From JANPCX01 sp031431125 (lineage in GTDB: Bacteria > Pseudomonadota > Gammaproteobacteria > Burkholderiales > Burkholderiaceae_C), in the NCBI GenBank assembly GCA_031431125.1, contig JANPCX010000002.1, positions 1 through 64,000 of the forward strand: a stretch of 64,000 nt of DNA, read 5' to 3'. This document shows, one piece after another, positions 35,588 through 44,518 of this stretch; position 1 is the stretch's first letter, and each line of letters opens with the position of its first letter. The position numbers and the translations under genes were made by a program. Below the pieces are notes generated by a model that did not search any database, was not told the DNA's origin, and worked only from the letters and a program-made list of their open reading frames with translations.

Positions 35588-36011
35588 TTGACCTCGCCCC
35601 CGAAAACCGTATCCCTTGCTGAGAGATTCAATCGCAAGCAAAGACTTCAGGGACGTGCTCACAGAGTACGCAATCCAGGCGTCCATGAGCAGGCGAGGCA
35701 ACTGTTGGGAAAACAAGCGAAGCGACGTTTCGCGCCCCAAAGGAGCGAGGGCGCGAGCCCGTCACGCTGCTTGCAGCGAGACCTTGTTCGGGTCACTGAA
35801 GGTAGAGCGACTGCATGGACGGCGCTTTGAAACGCGGCTGCAAGCCACGGACGAGGTCATGGCCTGGCTGCTTTGGTACACCAAGCCCGGCTGCATTCGA
35901 CGCTGGCCTATGTCAGCCCGATGCAGTTCGAGCAAAGCTGGTTTGCGGCCCAGGCCATGCGAGCTCATTCGTGACTCAGTGATGGGATACGGATTCCAGG
36001 GGCAAGGTCAA
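35588..36011 (+). mobile_element. Degenerate IS3-family insertion sequence remnant
   Basis: The 424-bp segment has terminal inverted repeats: TTGACCTCGCCCC at 35588 and the complement TTGACCTTGCCCC ending at 36011, with CCGTATCCC matching further in. Inside is only the C-terminal part of an IS3-type OrfB integrase: ASMSRRGNCWEN, then CSETLFGSLKVERLHG, then a degraded tail. A 51-bp in-frame insertion (about 35716-35766, coding RSDVSRPKGARARA) breaks the catalytic region, and a one-base deletion near 35882 shifts the frame, restored as RLHSTLAYVSPMQFEQSW. A full element is about 1.2-1.5 kb, so most is gone. No target duplication is visible. Confidence 0.85.
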
Positions 36012-36076
36012 GCCATTGATTTGTACGAGTATCACCGCTATCCTCAGCTTCATTCATTTCATGGTAGGCCGCACCA

Positions 36077-36505
36077 ATGTCAGACCTAGTCGCCGTCGCG
36101 TATGTCAGTAGCGCCTCTCATCTCTTGAACGAAGATGAGTTGGAGCGACTGCTTCTTGGTGCTAGAGAGACCAACGGAGCGGAGCAAGTCACTGGGGTGC
36201 TCCTCTACAACGACGGGTCGTTCTTTCAATACATTGAGGGTCCACCGGATGGTATTGATCGCGTCTACAAGCGAATCAAAAACTCCAGTCAGCATTTCGG
36301 CCTAATGCAATTGCTACAGTCTTCAACTACTGAGCGCAATTTTAAGGACTGGAGCATGGGCTTCATGAGAGCCCCCAAGAGCTTGGTACTCCGCCTCGCT
36401 CAAGCATCTTGGGACGCCATGGTCTCTGCCCGGGAGGCCAAGCCTAATGCTGGCAGTGGAGTCACGTTGCTGCTGGCGTTCTGGTCAAAGGCGACCAAGC
36501 GTTAG
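36077..36505 (+). CDS. BLUF-domain blue-light photoreceptor
   Basis: The 142-residue protein is essentially a single BLUF domain, which binds FAD and senses blue light. All key positions are kept with AppA-like spacing: Tyr9 (VAYVSSAS), Asn33, Gln51 (GSFFQYIEGPP), Trp92 and Met94 (FKDWSMGFM). No output domain is attached, so it must act by protein contact, as short BLUF proteins do. It lies between an IS3 remnant and a bidirectional terminator, 66 bp after the remnant, and its codon use looks slightly less GC-biased than its neighbours, which may indicate transfer. Confidence 0.92.
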   Translation: MSDLVAVAYVSSASHLLNEDELERLLLGARETNGAEQVTGVLLYNDGSFFQYIEGPPDGIDRVYKRIKNSSQHFGLMQLLQSSTTERNFKDWSMGFMRAPKSLVLRLAQASWDAMVSAREAKPNAGSGVTLLLAFWSKATKR

Positions 36506-36686
36506 TCTGGGCAGCGCAAGCATTTGCGGCGGCGTCACGTCTCACGTTCCTTCCAGCATTGAGCACAGGCATCGACCTCACACACAAGGTCCATGAATTC
36601 AAAGCCTCGCGTCAGCGTTCAGCAAACGCGCCCTATCTAAGCGCACAGGGGTTTGTGGAAGGCTTACTCCGAATGACGCCCATAAG

Positions 36687-36716
36687 AAAAAAGGCCTCGC
36701 GATGCGAGGCCTTTTT
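36687..36716. terminator. Bidirectional rho-independent terminator
   Basis: GGCCTCGC-GAT-GCGAGGCC forms an eight-bp stem with six A residues on the left and five T residues on the right, so it works on both strands. It lies 17 bp after the stop of the YccA-family gene on the minus strand and about 180 bp after the BLUF gene on the plus strand. The stretch 36506-36686 has no convincing gene. Confidence 0.9.
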
Positions 36717-36733
36717 GTTTTGAGCGGGACAAC

Positions 36734-37429
36734 TCAGTCGTTGCTGCTGGTCAAACCCAGAATCACAAGCAGGGACTGGAACACGTTGTAGATGCTCAAG
36801 TACACACCCAGGGTGGCGGTGATGTAGTTGGTTTCCAAGCCGTCTTGCACACGCTTCAGGTCGTACAAGATGAAGGCGGAGAAGATGCCGACAGCCAGCA
36901 CAGCCAGGGCCATCATCAACGCGGTTGATTGGAAGAAAAAGTTCGCAATACCGGCCACCAACAACATGATGGCGCCAATGAACAGCCACTTGCCCATCGA
37001 TGTCAAATCACGTTTGATGATGGACGACAAGGTGGCCATGCCCAAGAAGATGGTGCCGGTGCCGGCGAAGGCCATCATGATGAGGCTGGCGCCGTTGTTC
37101 AGGCCGAGCACCGCACCGACGAGGCGCGACAGCATCACACCCATGAAGAAGGTGAAGGCCAACAAGATGGGCACACCGGCGGCAGAGTTTTTCGTCTTTT
37201 CAATGGCAAACATAAAACCGAAGGCGCCAGCCAAGAAAACGATCATGCTGATGCCAGGCGACATCGCGCGGGCAATGCCGGTGCTGACGCCCAGCCAAGC
37301 ACCCAGCACCGTGGGCACCATGGACAGCGCCAACAACCAATAGGTGTTGCGCAGCACACGGTTGCGTTGTTCGACGGAAGAGCCGTACCCGGCAACCCCG
37401 GCGTAGGCGTTTTGCAGGCTTTGGTTCAT
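36734..37429 (-). CDS. Bax inhibitor-1/YccA family membrane protein
   Basis: The 231-residue inner membrane protein begins MNQSLQNAYAGVAGYGSSVE and has seven hydrophobic helices, typical of YccA and the Bax inhibitor-1 family. In E. coli YccA interacts with the protease FtsH and slows degradation of membrane proteins; an ftsH gene lies 7 kb away in this window, but no operon links them. The start at 37429 follows a GGAG site. ILYDLKRVQDGLETNYITAT near the C-terminus contains the conserved Asp of the TMBIM family. Confidence 0.92.
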   Translation of the reverse strand: MNQSLQNAYAGVAGYGSSVEQRNRVLRNTYWLLALSMVPTVLGAWLGVSTGIARAMSPGISMIVFLAGAFGFMFAIEKTKNSAAGVPILLAFTFFMGVMLSRLVGAVLGLNNGASLIMMAFAGTGTIFLGMATLSSIIKRDLTSMGKWLFIGAIMLLVAGIANFFFQSTALMMALAVLAVGIFSAFILYDLKRVQDGLETNYITATLGVYLSIYNVFQSLLVILGLTSSND

Positions 37430-37641
37430 TGAGCACTCCAAGTGGTTGTTGCAAGTCATCTGACCTGACGCGCGCATTCTAGTTCCCGGGGCGGTGCCTG
37501 ATTTAAATCCCTGCTGGTTGTGGCTGAATTACCGCGCTCAAGGCGCAAGGTGTCGGCAGTTTTGCAAAAAACGGGTGCAAAGTGCGGGCTTTGAGTCGTT
37601 ACAGTGCAACCCTCTTTCTGTCCACGACTTGATCGGCCACC

Positions 37642-38049
37642 ATGATTCAAAAGCCTGCACTCACCCTCGACGACATCAAACGCATGGCTGCCGCCTGCGA
37701 GCATGAGGCCCAGCAAAACCAATGGGCGGTGACCTTTGCCATCGTCGACGACGGCGGCCATTTGCTGTGGCTGCAGCGTTTGGACGGTGCGGCACCGCTG
37801 TCGTCCCACATTGCTCCCGCCAAAGCGCGCACCGCTGCTTTGGGGCGGCGCGAGAGCCGCATTTACGAAGAAATGATCAACCAAGGCCGCGTCTCGTTTT
37901 TGAGCGCGCCCGAGGTCAGCGGATTGTTGGAGGGGGGTGTCCCCATCATGGTGCAAGGCCATTGCCTCGGCGCCATCGGTGTCAGTGGGGTCAAGTCGAC
38001 CGAAGATGCACAAATTGCCAAGGCCGGCATCGCCGCTTTGGAAGTTTGA
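37642..38049 (+). CDS. GlcG/HbpS-family (DUF336) heme-binding-like protein
   Basis: The 135-residue protein has the GlcG/HbpS fold: LTLDDIKRMAAACEHEAQQN, VTFAIVDDGGHLLWLQRLDG and GGVPIMVQGHCLGAIGVSGV are typical motifs. Members bind heme or small metabolites and often accompany glycolate oxidation or oxidative sensing, but here no glc genes are adjacent. Residues normally associated with heme binding cannot be confirmed from this sequence alone. It lies alone upstream of carA. Confidence 0.88.
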   Translation: MIQKPALTLDDIKRMAAACEHEAQQNQWAVTFAIVDDGGHLLWLQRLDGAAPLSSHIAPAKARTAALGRRESRIYEEMINQGRVSFLSAPEVSGLLEGGVPIMVQGHCLGAIGVSGVKSTEDAQIAKAGIAALEV

Positions 38050-38120
38050 GCAGCGTCGCGAAACGCGCGTTTCCCGAGCCGGGCAGGTTTGGCGGTCGGG
38101 TCCGAGCGGGCCGCGTCGGC

Positions 38121-38169
38121 TATACTTGACGGGTTTACCCGCAACCTCACCGCCCGCTCGAAACCCGTC
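38121..38169 (+). promoter_or_regulatory. Possible carAB promoter and leader hairpin
   Basis: TATACT at 38121-38126 looks like a -10 hexamer, though no good -35 lies at 16-18 bp. Just downstream, GACGGGTTT (38128-38136) and AAACCCGTC (38161-38169) form a perfect nine-bp inverted repeat around a 24-base loop. The pair lies 90-130 bp before the carA start and could be an operator or a leader structure for pyrimidine or arginine control. No T-run follows, so simple attenuation is unlikely. Confidence 0.35.
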
Positions 38170-38258
38170 GCTGTTTCTTCCACCAGATTCATGCCGAAAG
38201 ACGCACCAAAACGGCGTCTGACACGGCCGAGCTGGGCGCGCACAAACCGGAGATTTCT

Positions 38259-39434
38259 GTGCTGCCTGACTTGGTCCCCGCGTTGGTCCCCGCGCTGCCC
38301 CCCGCTTTACTCGCTCTTGCAGACGGCACCACCTTTCAGGGGTCTTCCATCGGCGCTTCTGGTCATACCGTGGGCGAAGTGGTGTTCAACACCTCGCTCA
38401 CCGGCTACCAGGAAATCCTCACCGACCCCAGCTATTGCCGCCAGATCGTCACGCTGACCTACCCCCACATTGGCAATACCGGCGTCAACGAAGAAGACGT
38501 CGAAGCCGCCAAGGTTCATGCCGCTGGTTTGATCATCAAAAACCTGCCGCTGCTGGCATCCAATTTCCGCATGGGACTCACGCTGTCCGCCTATTTGCAG
38601 CGCGAAGGCACGGTGGCCATTGCCGACATCGACACCCGCCGTTTGACCCGCATTTTGCGAACGACGGGTGCGCAAAACGGTTGCATCACGAGTTTCGCTG
38701 TGGGCCATGTCATCAACGATGACGACGTTGCGCAGGCCGTGGCCCGCGCCAAAGCCGCACCCAGCATGGCCGGTTTGGATTTGGCCCAAGTGGTGTCGCA
38801 ACAAGAAGTCAGCTCGTGGACTGAATCGGAGTGGGTGCTCGGCAGCGGATATGGGCAGCAAACCGCGCCCCGTTTCCACGTCGTGGCCTACGACTTTGGC
38901 GTCAAACGCAACATCCTGCGCATGCTGGCCAGCCGCGGTTGCAAAGTCACCGTGGTGCCCGCCAAAACACCGGCCGCAGACGTGCTCAAGCTGCGGCCCG
39001 ATGGTATCTTTTTAAGCAACGGCCCGGGCGATCCCGAGCCCTGCGACTACGCCATCGCGGCGGTGCGTGAACTGATCAACACCGGCACACCCACTTTCGG
39101 CATTTGCCTCGGCCACCAAATCATGGCCTTGGCCTCGGGGGCCAAAACTTTCAAGATGAAGTTTGGTCACCACGGTGCCAACCACCCCGTGAAAGACCTG
39201 GATTCCGGCCGCGTCAGCATCACCAGCCAAAACCACGGTTTTGCGGTGGACGAAAAAACCCTGCCTGCCAACCTGCGCGCCACCCATGTGTCGCTGTTCG
39301 ACGGCACCTTGCAAGGCCTGGCCCGCACCGACCAACCTGCTTTCTGTTTTCAAGGCCACCCCGAGGCCTCGCCAGGACCCCATGACATTGGCTACCTGTT
39401 CGACCGTTTCACCGCGCTGATGGAGAAGAAATAA
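38259..39434 (+). CDS. carA: Carbamoyl-phosphate synthase small subunit
   Basis: CarA is the glutamine amidotransferase subunit that supplies ammonia to CarB. The GTG start has GGAG six bases upstream and gives 391 residues. A 12-bp tandem repeat near the start codes LVPALVPALPP. The N-terminal domain has GEVVFNTSLTGYQEILTDPS; the class I amidotransferase domain has TFGICLGHQIMALASGA with catalytic Cys, and FQGHPEASPGPHD with catalytic His and Glu. Its TAA overlaps the carB ATG by one base, coupling their translation. Confidence 0.97.
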   Translation: MLPDLVPALVPALPPALLALADGTTFQGSSIGASGHTVGEVVFNTSLTGYQEILTDPSYCRQIVTLTYPHIGNTGVNEEDVEAAKVHAAGLIIKNLPLLASNFRMGLTLSAYLQREGTVAIADIDTRRLTRILRTTGAQNGCITSFAVGHVINDDDVAQAVARAKAAPSMAGLDLAQVVSQQEVSSWTESEWVLGSGYGQQTAPRFHVVAYDFGVKRNILRMLASRGCKVTVVPAKTPAADVLKLRPDGIFLSNGPGDPEPCDYAIAAVRELINTGTPTFGICLGHQIMALASGAKTFKMKFGHHGANHPVKDLDSGRVSITSQNHGFAVDEKTLPANLRATHVSLFDGTLQGLARTDQPAFCFQGHPEASPGPHDIGYLFDRFTALMEKK

Positions 39435-42400
39435 TGCCTAAGCGCACCGACCTCAAATCCATCCTCATCATCGGCGCTGGCCCCATCGTCATTGGCCAGG
39501 CCTGTGAGTTCGACTACTCTGGCGCGCAGGCTTGTAAGGCGCTGCGTGAAGAGGGTTACCGCGTCATCTTGGTCAACAGCAACCCTGCGACCATCATGAC
39601 CGACCCCAACATGGCCGATGCCACTTACATCGAGCCCATCACTTGGCAAGTGGTTGAAAAAATCATTGCCAAGGAGCGGCCAGATGCGGTGCTGCCCACC
39701 ATGGGCGGGCAGACCGCGCTGAACTGCGCGCTTGAACTGCACAAACACGGCGTACTGGCCAAGTACGGCGTGGAAATGATCGGCGCAAACGAACAAGCGA
39801 TTGAAAAGGCCGAAGACCGCCTGAAGTTCAAAGACGCCATGACCAAGATAGGCCTGGGTTCTGCCCGCAGTGGCATCGCCCACTCGCTGGAAGAAGCTTG
39901 GGGGGTGCAGAAGTCGATTCAAGTCGACATCGGTGGCTCGGGCTTCCCCATGGTGATCCGCCCCAGCTTCACACTCGGCGGCACCGGCGGTGGCATTGCC
40001 TACAACCCCGACGAGTTTGAAGAAATCTGCAAGCGTGGGCTGGACCTCTCACCGACCAAAGAGCTGCTGATTGAAGAGTCGCTCATCGGTTGGAAAGAGT
40101 ACGAGATGGAGGTGGTGCGTGACAAGGCAGACAACTGCATCATCGTCTGCTCCATCGAAAACCTCGACCCCATGGGCATCCACACCGGCGACTCGATCAC
40201 CGTGGCCCCGTCGCAGACCCTCACCGACAAAGAGTACCAACTGCTGCGCAACGCCAGCATCGCTATCTTGCGTGAAATTGGTGTGGACACGGGCGGCTCC
40301 AACGTCCAGTTCTCCATCAATCCGAAAGACGGCCGCATGGTGGTGATTGAGATGAACCCGCGAGTTTCGCGTTCATCCGCCTTGGCTTCCAAGGCCACGG
40401 GTTTCCCGATTGCCAAGGTGGCCGCCAAGTTGGCCGTGGGCTACACCTTGGACGAGCTGCGCAACGACATCACTGGCGGTGCCACGCCCGCGAGTTTCGA
40501 GCCCAGCATCGACTATGTGGTCACCAAGATTCCGCGTTTTGCGTTTGAGAAGTTTCCTGCAGCCGACTCCCACCTCACCACGCAAATGAAGTCGGTGGGT
40601 GAGGTGATGGCCATGGGCCGCACCTTCCAAGAAAGTTTCCAAAAAGCGCTGCGTGGTTTGGAGACCGGCATTGATGGCCTTTCGGAGCGAAGCACGGACC
40701 GCGACGAAATCATTGAAGAAATCGGTGAAGCCGGGCCTGAGCGCATCCTTTATGTGGGGGATGCCTTTCGCATCGGTTTGAGCCTGCAAGAAGTCTTTGA
40801 AGAAACCGCCATCGACCCGTGGTTCCTGGCCCAGATTGAAGACTTGGTGAAAACTGAAAGCCAGGTCGCCAAACGTTCGCTCGACAGCCTGTCTGCGGTC
40901 GAGATGCGCTACCTGAAACAAAAAGGTTTCTCAGACCGCAGGCTGGCCAAACTGCTGGCCACCAACCAGCATGAAGTGCGCGCCAAACGCCATGCACTCC
41001 ATGTGCGCCCGGTCTACAAACGTGTGGACACCTGCGCCGCCGAGTTTGCGACGCAAACTGCCTACCTGTATTCGACCTACGAGACCGTGGACGGTGAATG
41101 CGAAGCCGCGCCCACCGACAAGAAAAAAATCATGGTGCTCGGTGGTGGCCCGAACCGCATCGGCCAAGGCATTGAGTTCGACTACTGCTGTGTGCATGCC
41201 GCGCTGGCCCTGCGTGAAGACGGGTACGAGACCATCATGGTCAACTGCAACCCGGAGACGGTGTCCACCGACTACGACACGTCCGATCGCCTCTACTTCG
41301 AGTCGGTGACGCTGGAAGACGTGCTGGAAATTGTCGACAAAGAAAAGCCGCTGGGCGTGATCGTGCAATACGGTGGCCAAACGCCTTTGAAATTGGCGCT
41401 GGATTTGGAACGCGCCGGCGTGCCGATTGTGGGCACTACACCCGACAGCATCGACATCGCCGAAGACCGCGAGCGTTTCCAAGCGCTGCTGCACACCTTG
41501 GGCTTGAAGCAGCCGCCCAACCGCACTGCGCGCACCGAAGAACAAGCGCTCAAACTGGCGCAAGAAATTGGTTATCCGCTGGTGGTGCGCCCGAGTTATG
41601 TGCTTGGCGGCCGCGCCATGGAAATCGTGCACGGGGACAAAGACCTGGAACGTTACATGCGCGAAGCGGTGCGTGTGTCCGAGAAGTCACCGGTGCTCTT
41701 GGACCGCTTTCTGGATGACGCGATCGAGGTCGACGTGGACTGCATCGCCGACGGAACCGATGGCCCCGCCGGCTGCATGATCGGCGGCATCATGGAGCAC
41801 GTGGAGCAAGCTGGCATCCACTCAGGTGACTCGGCCTGTTCGCTGCCGCCCTATTCGCTGCCGAAGTCGCTGCAAGACGAACTGCGCCGCCAAACCGTGC
41901 TGATGGCGCGGGCGCTCAAGGTCAAGGGTTTGATGAATGTGCAGTTCGCCATCCAAGGGGAGGGCGATCAGGCGGTGGTCTATGTGCTGGAGGTGAATCC
42001 GCGGGCTTCACGCACCGTGCCCTTTGTGTCCAAGGCCACAGGCCAGCCGCTGGCCAAAATTGCCGCCCGCTGCATGGTGGGGCAGTTGCTCAAGGACCAG
42101 AAGGCGCTCAACGGCAAACCACCGGTCGAAGTGATTCCGCCTTATTTCAGCGTCAAAGAGGCGGTGTTCCCGTTCAACAAATTCCCTGGCGTCGATCCCA
42201 TCTTGGGCCCAGAGATGCGCTCCACCGGCGAGGTGATGGGGGCAGGGCGCACCTTCGGTGAAGCCATGCTCAAGAGCCAGTTGGGTGCTGGTTCCCGTTT
42301 GCCGCGCACCGGAACGGTGTGTATCACGGTGAAAAACACCGACAAGGCCCGTGCGGTGGTGGTGGCACGCGACCTGGTGGCCTTGGGTTTCAAACTTGTG

Positions 42401-42709
42401 GCCACCAAGGGCACGGCCGCGGCGATTACCGAGGGCGGTGTGCCAGTGACCGTGGTCAACAAGGTCAAAGACGGCCGGCCCCACATCGTGGACATGGTCA
42501 AGGCGGGCGACATTCAGCTGGTGTTCACAACGGTGGATGAAACCCGCACCGCGATTGCCGACTCTCGCCACATTCGCCAAGCTGCGTTGGCCAATCGCAT
42601 CACCTACTACACCAGCATGGCGGGTTGTGAGGCGGCCACCGAGGGCATGAAACACCAGGACGGCCTGGTGGTGAAGTCCCTGCAGGAACTGCACAGCGAG
42701 TTGCACTAA
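39434..42709 (+). CDS. carB: Carbamoyl-phosphate synthase large subunit
   Basis: CarB combines bicarbonate, ammonia and two ATP into carbamoyl phosphate for arginine and pyrimidine synthesis. The 1091 residues contain two homologous ATP-grasp halves: the first with LIIGAGPIVIGQACEFDYSG and VIEMNPRVSRSSALASKATG, the second with VLGGGPNRIGQGIEFDYCCV and VLEVNPRASRTVPFVSKATG. A C-terminal MGS-like allosteric domain (from about residue 955, GTVCITVKNTDKARAVVVAR) would bind UMP or ornithine. The length is close to E. coli (1073). A strong terminator follows. Confidence 0.98.
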   Translation: MPKRTDLKSILIIGAGPIVIGQACEFDYSGAQACKALREEGYRVILVNSNPATIMTDPNMADATYIEPITWQVVEKIIAKERPDAVLPTMGGQTALNCALELHKHGVLAKYGVEMIGANEQAIEKAEDRLKFKDAMTKIGLGSARSGIAHSLEEAWGVQKSIQVDIGGSGFPMVIRPSFTLGGTGGGIAYNPDEFEEICKRGLDLSPTKELLIEESLIGWKEYEMEVVRDKADNCIIVCSIENLDPMGIHTGDSITVAPSQTLTDKEYQLLRNASIAILREIGVDTGGSNVQFSINPKDGRMVVIEMNPRVSRSSALASKATGFPIAKVAAKLAVGYTLDELRNDITGGATPASFEPSIDYVVTKIPRFAFEKFPAADSHLTTQMKSVGEVMAMGRTFQESFQKALRGLETGIDGLSERSTDRDEIIEEIGEAGPERILYVGDAFRIGLSLQEVFEETAIDPWFLAQIEDLVKTESQVAKRSLDSLSAVEMRYLKQKGFSDRRLAKLLATNQHEVRAKRHALHVRPVYKRVDTCAAEFATQTAYLYSTYETVDGECEAAPTDKKKIMVLGGGPNRIGQGIEFDYCCVHAALALREDGYETIMVNCNPETVSTDYDTSDRLYFESVTLEDVLEIVDKEKPLGVIVQYGGQTPLKLALDLERAGVPIVGTTPDSIDIAEDRERFQALLHTLGLKQPPNRTARTEEQALKLAQEIGYPLVVRPSYVLGGRAMEIVHGDKDLERYMREAVRVSEKSPVLLDRFLDDAIEVDVDCIADGTDGPAGCMIGGIMEHVEQAGIHSGDSACSLPPYSLPKSLQDELRRQTVLMARALKVKGLMNVQFAIQGEGDQAVVYVLEVNPRASRTVPFVSKATGQPLAKIAARCMVGQLLKDQKALNGKPPVEVIPPYFSVKEAVFPFNKFPGVDPILGPEMRSTGEVMGAGRTFGEAMLKSQLGAGSRLPRTGTVCITVKNTDKARAVVVARDLVALGFKLVATKGTAAAITEGGVPVTVVNKVKDGRPHIVDMVKAGDIQLVFTTVDETRTAIADSRHIRQAALANRITYYTSMAGCEAATEGMKHQDGLVVKSLQELHSELH

Positions 42710-42730
42710 ACTCGTGCTTTATTGATTTCG

Positions 42731-42757
42731 GCCGCCGCCAGAGCTCCTGGCGGCGGC
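42731..42757 (+). terminator. Terminator-like hairpin after carB
   Basis: GCCGCCGCCAG and CTGGCGGCGGC form a perfect 11-bp GC-rich stem with a five-base loop, followed by TTCATTTT. It lies 22 bp after the carB stop and 26 bp before greA, so it ends or reduces transcription between them. Confidence 0.8.
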
Positions 42758-42782
42758 TTCATTTTGGCTTCAGGATATCGAT

Positions 42783-43259
42783 ATGACGACCATTCCCATC
42801 ACCAAACGCGGTGCCGAAAAACTCAAAGAAGAGCTGCACCGCTTGAAGACGGTTGAACGCCATGCGGTCATCCAGGCCATTGCCGAAGCGCGTGCACAAG
42901 GGGATTTGTCGGAGAACGCCGAGTACGAGGCCGCCAAAGACAAACAGGGCTTCATTGAAGGCCGCATTCTGGAGATTGAAGGCAAGTTGGCGGCTGCGCA
43001 AATCATCGACCCCTCCACCCTGGATGCCGGTGGCCGTGTGGTGTTTGGGTCGACGGTTGACCTGGAAGAAGAAGCCACAGGTGCCGCGGTGACCTACCAG
43101 ATCGTTGGCGACGATGAAGCGGACCTCAAGCAGGGCTTGATTTCCATCAGCTCGCCAATTGCCCGCGCCATGATAGGCAAAGAAGCTGGGGACGTGGCCG
43201 CCGTTCAGGCGCCGAGTGGCGTGAAGAACTACGAAATCGTCGAGGTGCGCTACCTCTGA
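42783..43259 (+). CDS. greA: Transcription elongation factor GreA
   Basis: GreA enters the secondary channel of RNA polymerase and triggers cleavage of backtracked RNA. The 158-residue protein has the N-terminal coiled coil with the tip ARAQGDLSENAEYEAAKDKQ, which holds the conserved acidic residues, and a C-terminal FKBP-like domain ending VAAVQAPSGVKNYEIVEVRY. The length is standard. carAB-greA linkage is common in proteobacteria. Confidence 0.97.
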   Translation: MTTIPITKRGAEKLKEELHRLKTVERHAVIQAIAEARAQGDLSENAEYEAAKDKQGFIEGRILEIEGKLAAAQIIDPSTLDAGGRVVFGSTVDLEEEATGAAVTYQIVGDDEADLKQGLISISSPIARAMIGKEAGDVAAVQAPSGVKNYEIVEVRYL

Positions 43260-43282
43260 GGTCAGTCGCTGCCGCCCCTGAT

Positions 43283-43756
43283 TTATTCGGCGGCTGTCTT
43301 CTTCACGCTGGTATTGCGTTTTCTGGCCCGCTTGAGCTCACCCGCAGCCGTGACGCGCTCATTGCCCAGCACTTTGATTTTTTTCACCTGAGCGCGGTGG
43401 TTGCCGCTCTTGGAAAACTTCAAAATCTTGACGATCTTGGGGCCGGGCATGCGGCCTTCACGTTCGACTTTCTCTTTCTCGGGCATGGGCCGCCACAGCA
43501 CCAGCAACTTGCCGATGTGCTGTACCGGGGCCGCGCCGAGCTTGTCAGCCAAGGTGGTGAAGATGGATTCGCGGGTTTCGCGTTCGTCGGAAAAAACGCG
43601 GACTTTGATCAGCCCGTGGGCATTGAGCGCAGCGTCCACTTCTTTTTGAACGGCAGGCGTGAGCCCGTCGTTGCCGATCAGCACGAGGGGGTTCAAATGG
43701 TGCGCATCGGCACGTTTGGCACGGCGCTCGGCCGTAGAGAGTAAGAGTGCAGGCAT
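43283..43756 (-). CDS. yhbY: YhbY-family RNA-binding protein (CRS1-YhbY domain)
   Basis: The 157-residue protein has an N-terminal CRS1-YhbY domain: STAERRAKRADAHHLNPLVL, IGNDGLTPAVQKEVDAALN and LIKVRVFSDERETRESIF. This fold binds pre-50S ribosomal particles. A Lys/Arg-rich C-terminal tail of about 55 residues goes beyond the short E. coli form. It converges with greA and is divergent from rlmE with 20 bp between the start codons, the usual arrangement of these two ribosome-related genes. Confidence 0.93.
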   Translation of the reverse strand: MPALLLSTAERRAKRADAHHLNPLVLIGNDGLTPAVQKEVDAALNAHGLIKVRVFSDERETRESIFTTLADKLGAAPVQHIGKLLVLWRPMPEKEKVEREGRMPGPKIVKILKFSKSGNHRAQVKKIKVLGNERVTAAGELKRARKRNTSVKKTAAE

Positions 43757-43776
43757 CCCCGTATTATCAAGCCAGT

Positions 43777-44463
43777 ATGAAAATTCAAACCAAAAGTAAA
43801 AAAGTAAAAGCTTGGTTGCAAGACCACATGAACGATCCCTACGTCAAGCTGGCGCAAAGGGAAGGCTACCGGGCACGGGCGGCCTACAAACTCAAAGAAA
43901 TCGACGAAACCTTGGGTTTGATCAAAACCGGTCAACTGGTGGTGGATTTGGGCGCAGCGCCCGGTGCTTGGAGCCAGTATGTCAGGCGCAAGTTTGCGCC
44001 CAAACAAGCGGGTTCAGGTGGTGCAGCCGTCGGTGAACTCAATGGCACCATCATTGCACTTGATGTGCTCGACTTCGAGCCCATCGAAGGGGTGCATTTC
44101 ATCCAGGGCGATTTCCGTGAGGACAGCGTGGCCGCGCAGCTGACCGAGGCCCTGGGCGGGCGTTCAGTGGATGTGGTGATTTCCGACATGGCCCCCAATT
44201 TGTCCGGCATTGAGAGCGCCGACGCCACCCGGATGGTGCATTTGGTGGAGCTGGCGGTGGCTTTCGCCCAGGAGCACTTGACGGAAAAAGGGGCTTTGGT
44301 CTGTAAAGTTTTTCACGGCAGCGGTCACAGCCAACTGGTCAAACTGTTCAAAGACAGTTTTAAGGTCGTCAAAGCCATCAAACCCAAGTCGTCCCGTGAC
44401 AAGTCGGCCGAGACTTTTTTGGTCGGTGTCGGCCTGAAATCCCCAAAAACCATCCGACCTTGA
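43777..44463 (+). CDS. rlmE: 23S rRNA (uridine(2552)-2'-O)-methyltransferase RlmE
   Basis: RlmE (FtsJ/RrmJ) 2'-O-methylates U2552 in the A loop of 23S rRNA, a late step of large subunit assembly. The start at 43777 gives MKIQTKSKKVKAWLQDHMND. Catalytic K-D-K residues are visible in RARAAYKLKEIDE, in ISDMAPNLSG and in VCKVFHGSGHSQLVK; VDLGAAPGAWSQY is the SAM loop. The 228-residue length is slightly longer than E. coli (209). It precedes ftsH, as in most proteobacteria. Confidence 0.96.
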   Translation: MKIQTKSKKVKAWLQDHMNDPYVKLAQREGYRARAAYKLKEIDETLGLIKTGQLVVDLGAAPGAWSQYVRRKFAPKQAGSGGAAVGELNGTIIALDVLDFEPIEGVHFIQGDFREDSVAAQLTEALGGRSVDVVISDMAPNLSGIESADATRMVHLVELAVAFAQEHLTEKGALVCKVFHGSGHSQLVKLFKDSFKVVKAIKPKSSRDKSAETFLVGVGLKSPKTIRP

Positions 44464-44518
44464 GGGCTTGGCTCGAGTAAACGCGTGTCCAACAAGGGCA
44501 TCAAACCCACGCCAGGGC

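Noticed and set aside
36420..36720. Open frame overlapping and following the BLUF gene, reading VLVKGDQALVWAAQAF
   Set aside because: No start codon or ribosome site precedes it, it overlaps the BLUF gene in another frame, and it runs into the terminator hairpin. It could be a gene remnant but cannot be supported.
38280..38310. Tandem GGTCCCCGCG repeat near the carA start
   Set aside because: Two units in frame code LVPALVPAL in a variable N-terminal tail; this is probably a simple slippage duplication rather than a regulatory repeat.
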